From the IMG/VR virus record IMGVR_UViG_3300030101_003060, positions 1-53,003 of that record: 53,003 bases of DNA. One strand, given 5' to 3'. Shown here piece by piece: positions 32,812-41,632 of this stretch. Both the position numbers and the translations under genes were made by a program. The notes below the pieces were generated by a model. That model saw nothing but the letters and a program-made list of their open reading frames with translations, made no database searches and was not told where the DNA came from. Each line of letters begins with the position of its first letter. Position 1 is the stretch's first letter. This DNA comes from a virus.

Positions 32812-35800
32812 TGTCAGAACGCTTCGACGAGGAAGGCTTCGTCGCAGGATCGTTTGATCCCATCAAGATCTATGATGCTCCTATGGTGGCATTGTCCCAG
32901 ATCTTTGACGGAGAAGCATCTTGGCGAAGTCTTAAAGATACCTTCTTGGATCCCTCCGCGCTGTCGCCAGCAGAGAGGGACTCCTTTATTGGTCGTATCA
33001 AGCAGTCAACGGGTAACAACCCTCTGACGAATTCCGTCATTGATGTTGCCACTAACCCGTTTGTGTGGCTGTTGTTTGTTACCAGCCCTGCCGCAGCGAA
33101 TGCGTTGAAAAAGGGAGGCAAGGTATTTAGTGGCCTTGCCAAAAAGCATGGAGAGGGGGGCGAGTATTTCCGATTCGTTACGGGACAATACTCCCCCCTG
33201 AAGATGTTGGGGTTGTTGAATGCCCACCAGTTGGGTGCAGGCACTCCTCTTAATCCTCTCCTCCATTCCATCCAGAGTCGTTTCTCTGAACTGGCAAACA
33301 AGGACACGCTAAGTAGGAAGCCTTTCCTTGACGGGGTCCTTGACACCATCTCAAAGAAGTTCGGGGTTGAAGTCACCAGCCTTGATCCCGACCGGGCCGC
33401 AGCAGCCAAGGCTGTAGTGGGGGGAGAAACGGTAACTCTTAAGGACTACCTTAAGAAGGCCAACGTCTACTCTCACATGCACATGGCGGGCATGAATAAA
33501 GACATGCTCAAGTCTTCAGCGGAGTTGGCTGAGAACTTCAAGCTGAAGATGTCTTTGGGGAGCAAGAATTATTCTGCCCCAGTCCCCACCAAGACAAAGG
33601 CCCGCATTGACGATCTCCAAAACAAGATCTGGAATATCCGTAATCAGGTGATGAAGATCATCAAGGAAGAGGGCAGAGATCCTGTAGCATTGACAGCGAT
33701 CCTCAAGCATAGGATCAACCAGCGGAACCGAATAGTCAAAGCCGTCTTCAAGAAAGAAGGAATTGATGTCGGGGATATAGGGATCAGGGATTCTCCTAGA
33801 ATCCAAACCACTCCTATTCTGCCTGACAAGTTTGCCTTTGAAGAAGGAGGGCCTCTTCGAGTCCATTCCGTTCAAAAGGAAGTGCAGGCCATTGACGGTG
33901 AAAATGTCAGTGGCAAGTGGCTTGAACGTGAGGGGTTCATGCCTCTCCTTGACTTCAGTAAGTCGATGCAAAAGTCTCGATACGTTGAATTGTTTGCAGA
34001 CGAGAATGCTTGGGCTGAGACAGGCAAGATCGTCTACGACGAAAACAAAATCCTCCGTATCTTCCATAGTCTTTCTACCAACCCCAACAGCAAGTCGGCG
34101 GTAGAAATCTCAAACGTCCTTGACAAGGAACTCGCAGGACATGTAGGCCCGAACGCCTTCAATAAGATCATAGACATGATCACTCCTGACGAGAAGGGCC
34201 GGGTCAAGATGTCGATTTCTCAGTTCAAAGACCTATTGGTTTCGGTTCGTAGCACTTCCGATGACATGGACAACTACATGTCTCGCAATGTCTGGACCTA
34301 CGTTGAACCCCCCACTGAAGTTATGGGTGGCCCTCGTAAGTACCGTACCGACAGTATTCGTGTTTCCGCCAAAGACCGTAACCCAAGTGTTTCCGGTCGA
34401 GTTCAAGAGCGTATCATTGAAACCCCTTACATTGATACTGACGACCTTAGTATTCTTTGGGATGATTACGAAAAGCTGGGGCTGGCTAAAAGCGATAAGG
34501 CCAACAACCTAAAAAACCAGTTGATCAGGTCAAGAAAATTCGAGTTGAATGCAGGCAGTGCAGAAGGCGGTCGAGTTCAGGTTATGAATCTGGACTACGA
34601 AACCTCCTTTAACCGCTACCTCAACTCCACCCGTAATGACCTTGTGCTTCACATTGATGACGCTTGGCAAGATCGCCATTTGATGTCTGCCCGAGAGCAG
34701 CCCGAATGGGCACAGATGATTAAGTCTGGCCGCCCCGGCACCAGAAGAGTCAAGGCTCGAAGGGCCTTGGAAGCCGAAGGCTCAATGGGCCGTACTAGGT
34801 ATGACCACCTCAAGTTCATCACTGACAGTATGGCTACCACAGATGATATTGCTGGTAGGCGTGGAGGAGAATACACACGCGACTTTGTGATGGACACTCT
34901 CATTGAAAGAATGAGAGGGGCCAAGCCCATGAAGGACATGATAAGCGAACATGCAACCATGTCTGCGGTCAAGGCTGCTGCCACACTTGCAAACAGTAAG
35001 GCGTTCAAAAAGATCGAGAGCATGGGAGGGTACGGGGCAAGGTTCGTACAGAAACTCCGTGAGTATGGAGACATGAACCTCACAGATACCCGAGGCCAAG
35101 AGGCAGGTCGGGGTCTTACGAAGTTGTTCTATCTCTCTCACCTTGGATTCAATCTGTCTTCGGTTGCCCTCAACCTGATGCAACCTCTTCTTTATGCTGC
35201 AAACTGGACTGATCCTGGTGTTCTCATCAAAGCCTACAGCAATGCTTTCAGGCAATACTTTGGGTATATCGCTGACCGAAGGAAGCTCCCTCTAAATGCA
35301 GACAAGGCTCTTGTTGATGAGTTGAGGGGTAAGCATTTCCGCCTGTCCAATGTCTCAAGAGAAGGCGGCAAGTTTGGTGATGATCTCCTTGACATCCGTG
35401 CTACAGACTTTGAACTCTATGACTCTCAAGCCTTTGCAGGCAGTGAAACAAGAGGTCGTACTGGGTTGAGTTGGTGGGCTACTGATGCCCCCATGAAAAT
35501 GTTCACGCACTCAGAACTCTTCAACCGTATCGTTACGGGCGAAGCAATTCTTGAGCAGTCAAAGAAAGCGGGGAGGCTTTCCGGCCTCAACTACGACACC
35601 GCCTCCAAGACCTATCGTGTAGTGGGGGGAGGGAAGTTCTCTGATATCGAGTTGATGCAGAACACAAAGGACATGGTGCAGAACACCCAGTTCGGTTCTG
35701 ACCTGATGAACAGCCCCAAGCTGTTTCAGGATTCAGGATGGGGTGTCCCTTGGGTCCGTCAGTTCTTTACGTTCCCTGTCCGTACCATTACCGCATGGAC

Positions 35801-36755
35801 TGACTCTGCTCCCATGATTGATCAAGGCCGTCGTACATGGGGAGCCTTGGGCTTTACAACCCAAGGACGGTACACGGCAATGGCCCACGATCTCATGAGG
35901 ATGATGGGGACCAGTGCCATCATCTACGAGGTGGGCAAGAATGCAGCGGGCGTGGATATGTCTAGGGGCCTTGCTGGGCAGGCGATGTATGAATCGTCTA
36001 CTGTTGCCCCATTCCTTCTTGAAGAAGAGTCGAACGCCTCCTACAACCTGCCCCTTTCCCCCGCCTTTGATGTAGTCGTTGATTCATTCAGAGCAATAAC
36101 TGATGATGACAAGAGTCTTATTGGATCTCTTGCTCCAAGGTTTATTCCGGGAGGCATTTCATTCTCTCGTATGTTGAATGTTGCCCCTCGAATTGCAGAC
36201 CAAAAGGGCTACCTCGGAGGACTTCAAAGAGAGTCCGCTGATTGGGGAGCCATGAATGAGCAGGGCCAAATCCCAATCTACCGTGCTGACGGTAGCCTCT
36301 TGGAGTATAGGAGTGCAGCCAAAACCATTATGGGGGCTATGGGGTTCGGTACTTATATGTTCCAGAACGACAAGGAGTTGAATTCTTTCCTTGTCAAAAA
36401 CCGCCAAGCAGTCATTGATGAAAGACGTAAGTACCTTGATGCTGTCCTTGCCAACAACATGAGCAAGGCTGCGGGAGTCAAGGCAAACTTCGAGAAGCGA
36501 TTCAAGTTCCCCTTGACCATCACAAAGGATCAGGTGGATCGAGCAATTCAACTCCGTGAAGTTCCGCTCAAGGAACGCATGTACCAAAGGTTGCAGCCTG
36601 ACTTCCGTCCCGTCGTGAAACCATACCTGATGGAACGTATGGAAACACTCAAGGCCCGCAATGAAGAAGAGTTGGATCTGTCTACTGCGGAGAAGGCAAG
36701 GGTCTTGCCCTCTACCTTTGAAACATACGACCCGTATTCTGCGGTTACAGAGTAG
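32811..36755 (+). CDS. Large internal virion (ejection) protein candidate
   Basis: 1314 residues, the largest protein here. ATG 32811 overlaps the previous stop (TGATG). Long helical body; hydrophobic helical segments occur at about 780-815 (LGFNLSSVALNLMQPLLYAA) and near PWVRQFFTFPVRTITAW around 985-1000, followed by Gly/Met-rich helices. The late-block place and size match the large ejection proteins of podoviruses, which can form a channel across the periplasm. The C-terminal half also resembles large polyvalent phage proteins; no lysozyme or polymerase motif is seen. Confidence 0.6.
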   Translation: MSERFDEEGFVAGSFDPIKIYDAPMVALSQIFDGEASWRSLKDTFLDPSALSPAERDSFIGRIKQSTGNNPLTNSVIDVATNPFVWLLFVTSPAAANALKKGGKVFSGLAKKHGEGGEYFRFVTGQYSPLKMLGLLNAHQLGAGTPLNPLLHSIQSRFSELANKDTLSRKPFLDGVLDTISKKFGVEVTSLDPDRAAAAKAVVGGETVTLKDYLKKANVYSHMHMAGMNKDMLKSSAELAENFKLKMSLGSKNYSAPVPTKTKARIDDLQNKIWNIRNQVMKIIKEEGRDPVALTAILKHRINQRNRIVKAVFKKEGIDVGDIGIRDSPRIQTTPILPDKFAFEEGGPLRVHSVQKEVQAIDGENVSGKWLEREGFMPLLDFSKSMQKSRYVELFADENAWAETGKIVYDENKILRIFHSLSTNPNSKSAVEISNVLDKELAGHVGPNAFNKIIDMITPDEKGRVKMSISQFKDLLVSVRSTSDDMDNYMSRNVWTYVEPPTEVMGGPRKYRTDSIRVSAKDRNPSVSGRVQERIIETPYIDTDDLSILWDDYEKLGLAKSDKANNLKNQLIRSRKFELNAGSAEGGRVQVMNLDYETSFNRYLNSTRNDLVLHIDDAWQDRHLMSAREQPEWAQMIKSGRPGTRRVKARRALEAEGSMGRTRYDHLKFITDSMATTDDIAGRRGGEYTRDFVMDTLIERMRGAKPMKDMISEHATMSAVKAAATLANSKAFKKIESMGGYGARFVQKLREYGDMNLTDTRGQEAGRGLTKLFYLSHLGFNLSSVALNLMQPLLYAANWTDPGVLIKAYSNAFRQYFGYIADRRKLPLNADKALVDELRGKHFRLSNVSREGGKFGDDLLDIRATDFELYDSQAFAGSETRGRTGLSWWATDAPMKMFTHSELFNRIVTGEAILEQSKKAGRLSGLNYDTASKTYRVVGGGKFSDIELMQNTKDMVQNTQFGSDLMNSPKLFQDSGWGVPWVRQFFTFPVRTITAWTDSAPMIDQGRRTWGALGFTTQGRYTAMAHDLMRMMGTSAIIYEVGKNAAGVDMSRGLAGQAMYESSTVAPFLLEEESNASYNLPLSPAFDVVVDSFRAITDDDKSLIGSLAPRFIPGGISFSRMLNVAPRIADQKGYLGGLQRESADWGAMNEQGQIPIYRADGSLLEYRSAAKTIMGAMGFGTYMFQNDKELNSFLVKNRQAVIDERRKYLDAVLANNMSKAAGVKANFEKRFKFPLTITKDQVDRAIQLREVPLKERMYQRLQPDFRPVVKPYLMERMETLKARNEEELDLSTAEKARVLPSTFETYDPYSAVTE

Positions 36756-36763
36756 GTGCTTTC

Positions 36764-37726
36764 ATGTCTGACCGTCGAACTCTTGAAGAACTTAAGTTAC
36801 TGCTGAGGGCTTCCCATGCAGCAGAACAAGAACTTATTTCTAAGAGAAAGGATCTAATTGAAAACCTACGAAACGTAGGCACCCAATGGGCAGACCCGGA
36901 TTTTCAAGTCCCTAGTGATCTTACAAAAGAACAAAGAAGAGTTAAAATTGCTCGATTGTCTGCGTTGAATGATCGTCTAATGGGGAGAGAAGAAGCAACG
37001 ATTGTCGATGAGTTTGACGGAAAACATCAGGTTCTTAAAAAAACGCCTAAAGCATACCGTAAAGGTAAGTTTGAAAGAAGCCGTAGAAAACTTATTGCCG
37101 ACCAACTTCGGCAAGTGAGAAAAGACTTTCCTAATCCCAAACAAGCAGCAGCACATCTTTATGACATTTTAAGAGCAGATGTTGATGCAGGGAAAAAAAC
37201 AGTTTTTGGATTTTCCTCTTCAATTAAAAACCCTTTGATTGATCTTACTCGGGCTATTGACGAGGCTCCTGCTGACGCTTATGACAGTTTAGCGGAAGAA
37301 GATTTCTATCGTAGAAACTACGAAGATGGAGATTCTTCAGACTATGAATTTGATCCTGATGAACACAATAAAGAGATTGATAGGGAGGCAAAGAAAAGAG
37401 AAAAAGAAGAAGTAAACAAGGCCAGAAAAAAAGGTGCATTCTCAAAACGCAATCTTAGAAGAACCCCAACTAAAGATTTGATGAATCTTTTGGGGGTCGC
37501 CTTGTCTCGCATTGATCCTGATGCAGCCCTTTCTGTAACGGAAGAACTTAATAGGAGAGGGATTGATGAAGTTAATCGGGGGATGTCCCGACGTAAGATG
37601 ATTGGAAAAACTGTAGGCCAAGCGGTTAAACCCAACTTGCCTAAGTCAGTCCCCGGTACCGGTGGGGTGGGGGGACAGGTAGCCAAGACGTTCCTTCGTC
37701 TTATTACCCGAGGCCGAGGCATCTAA
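36764..37726 (+). CDS. Hypothetical charged helical protein, end of late block
   Basis: 320 residues. Highly charged throughout, with coiled-coil-like parts (RKDLIENLRNVGTQWADPDF, HNKEIDREAKKREKEEVNKA) and a basic, Gly-rich C-terminus. Last convincing gene of the plus-strand block; the convergent terminator hairpin follows 84 nt later. Possibly an internal virion protein. No family recognised. Confidence 0.55.
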   Translation: MSDRRTLEELKLLLRASHAAEQELISKRKDLIENLRNVGTQWADPDFQVPSDLTKEQRRVKIARLSALNDRLMGREEATIVDEFDGKHQVLKKTPKAYRKGKFERSRRKLIADQLRQVRKDFPNPKQAAAHLYDILRADVDAGKKTVFGFSSSIKNPLIDLTRAIDEAPADAYDSLAEEDFYRRNYEDGDSSDYEFDPDEHNKEIDREAKKREKEEVNKARKKGAFSKRNLRRTPTKDLMNLLGVALSRIDPDAALSVTEELNRRGIDEVNRGMSRRKMIGKTVGQAVKPNLPKSVPGTGGVGGQVAKTFLRLITRGRGI

Positions 37727-37809
37727 TGGAGCCAGAACAAACAACTGAAGAGAAGCCTGCTCCATGCCATGCTTGTGTCTCGCAAAAGAAGACACAGGTA
37801 ATAAAAAGA

Positions 37810-37844
37810 CCCCTACCCCCAGGACCGTTGAAAGGGGGTAGGGG
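37810..37844 (-). terminator. Terminator between convergent transcription units
   Basis: Perfect 11-bp stem CCCCTACCCCC / GGGGGTAGGGG with a 13-nt loop. Read on the minus strand it is followed by TCTTTTTATT, so it ends the minus-strand unit 14 nt beyond the DUF932-like gene. On the plus strand there is no T-run, but the stem would also slow transcription from the late block. Confidence 0.85.
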
Positions 37845-37857
37845 CAAGAAAGGAAAA

Positions 37858-38823
37858 TCAATCTGCGTGCTGCATCGCCAGCTTGAAGGCCGTCGAGGTC
37901 TTGTCGTTGCTGGCACCCATCAGCTTGTTGTAAGCCCGCATGTCCGAGTCCTTGGTGCGGTTACGGTTCTGGAGCCAACGACTTGAGGCATTGAAGGCGT
38001 TCCAGTAGGTGGTGCCTGCGACTTCGCGTTCACTGTCGAAGTTGTTGCAGATCTCCCAGATGGAACGACTGGCCCGCTGCTTCTTGTCGTAGTCTGCGTC
38101 GGTCTTGATCTCGGTCGGGATCGTTTCGACGCACTTATTGTACATGTCATAGAAGAAGTTCTCAACTTCTTCCCGCGTAACCTCGGTGTTTCGGAGGTGT
38201 TCGCAGACTTCTTGGAAGTCCTCCAGTCCCCCCAGATACTTGCGGAGTTGGGTGCGTGCCTCGTCTACCCGCGTCATGATGTTCTGGGTGTGGCGGAGGT
38301 TGAAGACCTGCCCCTTCTTGCCCAGTGCCCACGACAACGTGTTGTTGCAGACTACTCGGACAGAGGTGGGTCGAGCCGAGAACGACAGCGATCCATCGTG
38401 ACCGTTGGCGATCAGGACGTATGGTACGACGGGGTCATCGTTACCTACGTCGAAGGTGTCAGCCTTTAACAGGAACCAAAGCCGCTTGCCACTGAAGAGG
38501 GAGCCAGCCGATTCCACCTTAACGACGGTGTCCATCGACAGTTCCTCGCAGAACCGAGCGACGGTTTCGTTCTGAATGGGCTGGTACCCACTCGTTACAC
38601 AACCGAGAACGTCGTTGTTGTCGCTTCGGTAGTTCAACGTCCACCCGTCAGAGTGAACATTGCCATCGCCAACGCCTTCGGTCTGCTTGACTGTCCAGTC
38701 AAGACCGGCGATCTGGAGTGCTTCTTGTGGGGTCGGTGCATCTTCAACGATGGTACCGAGTCCGTGCCATGCTTCTTCCTTGTGAAGGACAAGCCCGTCA
38801 GTGCTAGTAATTTCGTGAGCCAT
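37858..38823 (-). CDS. DUF932-like (phage/plasmid-like, TIGR03299-type) protein
   Basis: 321 residues, start ATG 38823 with GGAG upstream. It begins MAHEITSTDGLVLHKEEAWH, and the HKxxAWHGLG element near residues 14-24 is the typical opening of this family; the internal SARPTSVRVVCNNTLSWAL also fits. The family is common in phages and plasmids beside replication and recombination genes; its biochemical role is unknown, with links to single-strand DNA handling suggested by context. Last gene of the minus-strand unit. Confidence 0.85.
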   Translation of the reverse strand: MAHEITSTDGLVLHKEEAWHGLGTIVEDAPTPQEALQIAGLDWTVKQTEGVGDGNVHSDGWTLNYRSDNNDVLGCVTSGYQPIQNETVARFCEELSMDTVVKVESAGSLFSGKRLWFLLKADTFDVGNDDPVVPYVLIANGHDGSLSFSARPTSVRVVCNNTLSWALGKKGQVFNLRHTQNIMTRVDEARTQLRKYLGGLEDFQEVCEHLRNTEVTREEVENFFYDMYNKCVETIPTEIKTDADYDKKQRASRSIWEICNNFDSEREVAGTTYWNAFNASSRWLQNRNRTKDSDMRAYNKLMGASNDKTSTAFKLAMQHAD

Positions 38824-38826
38824 TAG

Positions 38827-39054
38827 TCAATACTCCGCTACTTGGGTGTGAATGGTAACTTGAACGACAACCTCTGCTTCAAGGATGTCACTTCCAGCGG
38901 GAAGATTTTTAGCGATGTCTTTTTCAATAGAATCGTCGATCAGATCTCTGATCATATCTCTTACGTCAATAGAAAGATGTTCCCAATGAAAAACCCGGTT
39001 CGTTACGACCGGGTGTACTTGCGATTCATCTGGTTGAACGTCATACATTTTCAT
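38827..39054 (-). CDS. Hypothetical acidic protein, 75 residues
   Basis: ATG 39054 (MKMYDVQPDESQ) is chosen because GGAG stands six bases upstream; a longer frame from 39084 overlaps the previous gene more. Acidic, alternating alpha/beta, ending VVVQVTIHTQVAEY. No recognised family. Overlaps the 39041-39490 gene by 14 nt, suggesting coupling. Confidence 0.6.
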   Translation of the reverse strand: MKMYDVQPDESQVHPVVTNRVFHWEHLSIDVRDMIRDLIDDSIEKDIAKNLPAGSDILEAEVVVQVTIHTQVAEY

Positions 39055-39490
39055 GGGTGTCTCCAAGTGGAATCCAAACTTCATAGGTTCCAGTGTGATT
39101 GTTACGCAGGCCCACGGGTAGCCTGCCCGGTGTCAGCTTCAGGAGTTGGTGGGGGGAAAGAAACTCCGCCAACTCTGCTTTGTGTTCTTTGGTTATGTGG
39201 AAGTCTATGAATTTGAGAAAACCCCGAACCTGTCTAAACGCCATGACGACTGGTCGCCGTAGTGTCTCAACGGGTCCGGGGTTGTCTCCGACCCTAGCCA
39301 CCAGCCATTGGCCGACGACTGAGATTGTTCCCTCCTGCCTCCAGAATCCCCTTGCGGTGAGATTCAGTAGGTCCAACGGTGGCAGTGGAACTTCCTCAAG
39401 ACCTTGAGTTATACGGATCCTGACAGCCGCATCAAGGTCTTCGTTCTCGCGTACAGGAGAAAGAGTAGACCACAACGAATAGTCTGTCAA
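39041..39490 (-). CDS. Hypothetical protein, 149 residues
   Basis: TTG start at 39490, preceded by AGGAGG at 7-nt spacing, the best SD in this area. It begins with TTG-encoded MTDYSLWSTLSPVRENED. Alpha/beta; the C-terminus ends LPVGLRNNHTGTYEVWIPLG. No recognised family. It follows the 235-bp intergenic stretch with three hairpins, the last of which is a U-tailed terminator just before the SD, so expression is probably controlled there. Confidence 0.6.
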   Translation of the reverse strand: MTDYSLWSTLSPVRENEDLDAAVRIRITQGLEEVPLPPLDLLNLTARGFWRQEGTISVVGQWLVARVGDNPGPVETLRRPVVMAFRQVRGFLKFIDFHITKEHKAELAEFLSPHQLLKLTPGRLPVGLRNNHTGTYEVWIPLGDTHENV

Positions 39491-39502
39491 GCCGCACCTC
39501 CT

Positions 39503-39537
39503 AAAAAGCCCCGCTCTCCTTGCAGGGAAAACGGGGC
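39503..39537 (-). terminator. Attenuator-like terminator before the 39490 gene
   Basis: Minus-strand GGCCCCG...CGGGGC stem (6 bp, plus a partial inner stem CCCTGCAAGGAG) followed by TTTTT, then directly by the AGGAGG SD of the gene starting at 39490. The place between a terminator and the SD makes an attenuator or processed leader likely. Confidence 0.55.
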
Positions 39538-39557
39538 CGAGAGGAGAAAAGATGAAA

Positions 39558-39591
39558 GGGGTGAGGCCCGTAGCAACGGAAACCTCACCCC
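39558..39591 (-). other. Intergenic hairpin
   Basis: Perfect 9-bp stem GGGGTGAGG / CCTCACCCC with an inner CCG/CGG pairing. Lies in the 39491-39725 gap, which holds no gene that I can support. No T-run on either side. Confidence 0.6.
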
Positions 39592-39660
39592 GGAAGTGGG
39601 GGGACTAGTTCAGTACCTAGAGTATCCAATGTCCCCGTAGGACACTCCAAGGGAATTGTA

Positions 39661-39715
39661 AAAATACCCCCTCCCCGACTTCAAGTTGGACCAAGAGGTC
39701 GTAATGGGGAGGGGG
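39661..39715 (-). terminator. Terminator after the SSB-like gene
   Basis: Perfect 10-bp stem CCCCCTCCCC / GGGGAGGGGG extended by GACTT/AGGTC pairing. Read on the minus strand the stem is followed by TATTTTTAC. It lies 10 nt beyond the stop of the 39726-40238 gene. Confidence 0.75.
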
Positions 39716-39725
39716 CTGAGTTGGC

Positions 39726-40238
39726 TCAGGATTCTTGGAGGCGTTCGAGGACGGTTTCCTCACCGTAGACCTTGCCGTTCTGTCCAGTGCGAGACTTGCA
39801 GCGGACACGAACGGGGACTTCCTCAACACCAAGGAGTTCCTCGATCTGCATGAGGCCCGCACCCATGGAGGGAACGTCACCAAGGGTCACAGTGAGGGTC
39901 TGCTTCATTCGCTTGAGAGCGATGTCCACACGGATCTGACCGCCCTCAGTCTTGAGTCCAGCCTTGCCACAGTCCGGGAAGACCATGGGACCTCCCTCGA
40001 AGGAGCGGGGGTTGTCGGGCTGCTCATCGTCCGTGAGGAGCCGGTAAGTAAACTTGATGAGAGTGCCGTCGTGGGCCGTGCCGTCCTTCTCCTTGAAGGG
40101 GCAATCCACCTGCACAACGCCGGTGATGAGGGCTTCGTAGGTTCCGTCTTCCGGGAACCAGTCGTTGTAGCCTTCGGAGACTTCTGCTGCTGCGAAGTCG
40201 GTTTCGAAGTTGTCGAATACTGCACGCTTAATGCTCAT
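39726..40238 (-). CDS. Putative single-strand DNA binding protein
   Basis: 170 residues from ATG 40238, one base after the ATPase stop. It begins MSIKRAVFDNFETDFAAAEV. The segment GTYEALITGVVQVD ... TLIKFTYRLLTDDEQ ... GGQIRVDIALK ... VPVRVRCKSRTGQNG has the strand spacing of an OB-fold and resembles phage proteins encoded next to RecA-like ATPases. Expected to coat single-stranded DNA during replication or recombination. The call rests mostly on context and pattern. Followed by a strong terminator. Confidence 0.6.
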   Translation of the reverse strand: MSIKRAVFDNFETDFAAAEVSEGYNDWFPEDGTYEALITGVVQVDCPFKEKDGTAHDGTLIKFTYRLLTDDEQPDNPRSFEGGPMVFPDCGKAGLKTEGGQIRVDIALKRMKQTLTVTLGDVPSMGAGLMQIEELLGVEEVPVRVRCKSRTGQNGKVYGEETVLERLQES

Positions 40239-40239
40239 G

Positions 40240-41106
40240 TCAGGAATCCTTGTTTGCGTTATCGAACGCGGTTTCAAAAGAACCCCATGGATCAACAGGA
40301 TCCAGAGGTACGTTGGGCATACGGTTGGTAGTACGGGTACGAATGATACGAGAGAACCGAGGATCATCAAACGCCAACTTGCGGTCGAAGAGGATCTTCT
40401 CGGTGGGTACCTTCCGGTCGATTGTCTTGGTACCAGACTTCACAGTCTTGACTTCCATGACGGTGGTGGACTTGCGATCACAGCAGACGGGGGCAATCAT
40501 CTCGACTGCTGGGGTGAGGCGACGAACCATACCTGCTGAAAGGTTGAGCGTCAACTCTTCCTGCTTGGCACCGTCGTCTGAGACTTGCAGGAACTCACGG
40601 CTCAGGTGTGCGATGAACCAGACACCGTAGCCCACTTGTCGGAGATCGAAGGCGAACGATAGGATCTCGTCGAAGAGTTTGTCGTAGGCGGCTGGGCCAT
40701 GTGCCTGCTCGAAGGAAGTGCGGTCCATCTTCTTGGCGATGTAGGGTTTGAGGAGTCGAACGCATGGCGTAATGGTGTCGAGAACTACGCACTTGGGTCG
40801 AGGCTCGTCTGCCTTAGCCATGTCGATGAGTTGCTGTTTCTTTTCCAGCACCTTGTCCCATGTCAGGACGAGATGCTTGTTGTCGATGTCGATTGGTAGA
40901 CCGGCATCGTCAACACCGGGCCAGATGGTAGCCCTGCATTCGGGTGTGACCGTTGACGAGAGGTCAAGGTTGATGATGAATGCGTCAGGGTTTGACTGAA
41001 ACAGGTACGACTTACCTGTGTTCTGTTCTCCGACAACCATGCCGAAGAGTGCGTTGAGCGGATACTTCATCCGCTGTCCTGAGAAGCCGAGTTTGGTAAA
41101 GCCCAT
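40240..41106 (-). CDS. RecA-like P-loop ATPase (AAA_24 / phage nucleotide-binding type)
   Basis: 288 residues starting MGFTKLGFSGQRMKYPLNAL; ATG 41106 has AAAGGGGAACC upstream, better than the in-frame ATG further up. Walker A GEQNTGKS at 26-33, Walker B CVVLDTIT with Asp110. This is the phage P-loop family annotated as AAA_24 or 'phage nucleotide-binding protein', usually next to an SSB-like gene and a Cas4/RecB-type nuclease, as here. Probable role: single-strand annealing or strand exchange in recombination-dependent replication. Confidence 0.85.
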   Translation of the reverse strand: MGFTKLGFSGQRMKYPLNALFGMVVGEQNTGKSYLFQSNPDAFIINLDLSSTVTPECRATIWPGVDDAGLPIDIDNKHLVLTWDKVLEKKQQLIDMAKADEPRPKCVVLDTITPCVRLLKPYIAKKMDRTSFEQAHGPAAYDKLFDEILSFAFDLRQVGYGVWFIAHLSREFLQVSDDGAKQEELTLNLSAGMVRRLTPAVEMIAPVCCDRKSTTVMEVKTVKSGTKTIDRKVPTEKILFDRKLAFDDPRFSRIIRTRTTNRMPNVPLDPVDPWGSFETAFDNANKDS

Positions 41107-41135
41107 CGGTTCCCCTTTCATAAAAGTGGTGTGTG

Positions 41136-41495
41136 TCATGCAAGGCCAAACATATCGTTTCGATTAAGACCGGAACGAGGATCTATCATGCTTTCGGAAG
41201 TTGATACCTCATTGTCAAAGACAATTTCTTCTTCCGGCTCTGTCGCCCCGGCCACCGGACGGGGCGAAGAGGCGGTGAATAAACCTTTAATCGTCACGGT
41301 CTTTACGAATTCGATATCCAATGTTTTGAGGTACTCATCGAACTTTGCTGCGGAGATAGGGAATCCTTCCTGCTCCATAAACATGGCTCGAAGTTCTGCC
41401 TTGTTCTTGATGTCGGGGTTATTGCTGACACAGGTCTGTAGCTTGGGTCGGATTACGAGTTCCGCCACATCCTTGTCAAAGTTGTTGTCTGTCAT
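41136..41495 (-). CDS. Hypothetical protein in the recombination operon
   Basis: 119 residues, ATG 41495 with GAGGA upstream. The N-terminal 65 residues form helices with spacing that could be a helix-turn-helix (NKAELRAMFMEQEGFPISAA), followed by an acidic disordered tail. Encoded between the small basic protein (ATGA overlap) and the ATPase. It may be a DNA-binding helper; no family recognised. Confidence 0.55.
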   Translation of the reverse strand: MTDNNFDKDVAELVIRPKLQTCVSNNPDIKNKAELRAMFMEQEGFPISAAKFDEYLKTLDIEFVKTVTIKGLFTASSPRPVAGATEPEEEIVFDNEVSTSESMIDPRSGLNRNDMFGLA

Positions 41496-41632
41496 CGTTG
41501 TCCTCTTTTCTTGTATCCGGGGCGTGGTTGTGCCTTGGCTTTGGTTCTGTCCTTGGGGTTGTTAGCCATTCCCCTAGCGCATCGAGTCACAGCGTCTTGG
41601 GTCCACTTGCTTCTGTGTTTGTTGTGCTTCAT
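41492..41632 (-). CDS. Small basic protein, 46 residues
   Basis: ATG 41632 overlaps the nuclease stop (ATGA) and its own stop overlaps the next ATG; GAGGA precedes the start. Sequence begins MKHNKHRSKWTQDAVTRCAR and is one third Lys/Arg with no acidic run. Tight coupling on both sides supports a real gene. A nucleic-acid-binding role is likely from charge alone. Confidence 0.65.
   Translation of the reverse strand: MKHNKHRSKWTQDAVTRCARGMANNPKDRTKAKAQPRPGYKKRGQR

Noticed and set aside
32811-36755. Virion RNA polymerase (N4-like) in the 1314-residue protein
   Set aside because: Length and lack of polymerase motifs speak against it; ejection protein fits better.
37726-37986. Plus-strand frame MEPEQTTEEKPAPCHACVSQ... 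starting at the TAATG after the last late gene
   Set aside because: It runs through the convergent terminator hairpin and antisense into the DUF932-like gene; only the first ~25 codons look protein-like, so it is not supported as a gene, although a short start-coupled peptide cannot be excluded.
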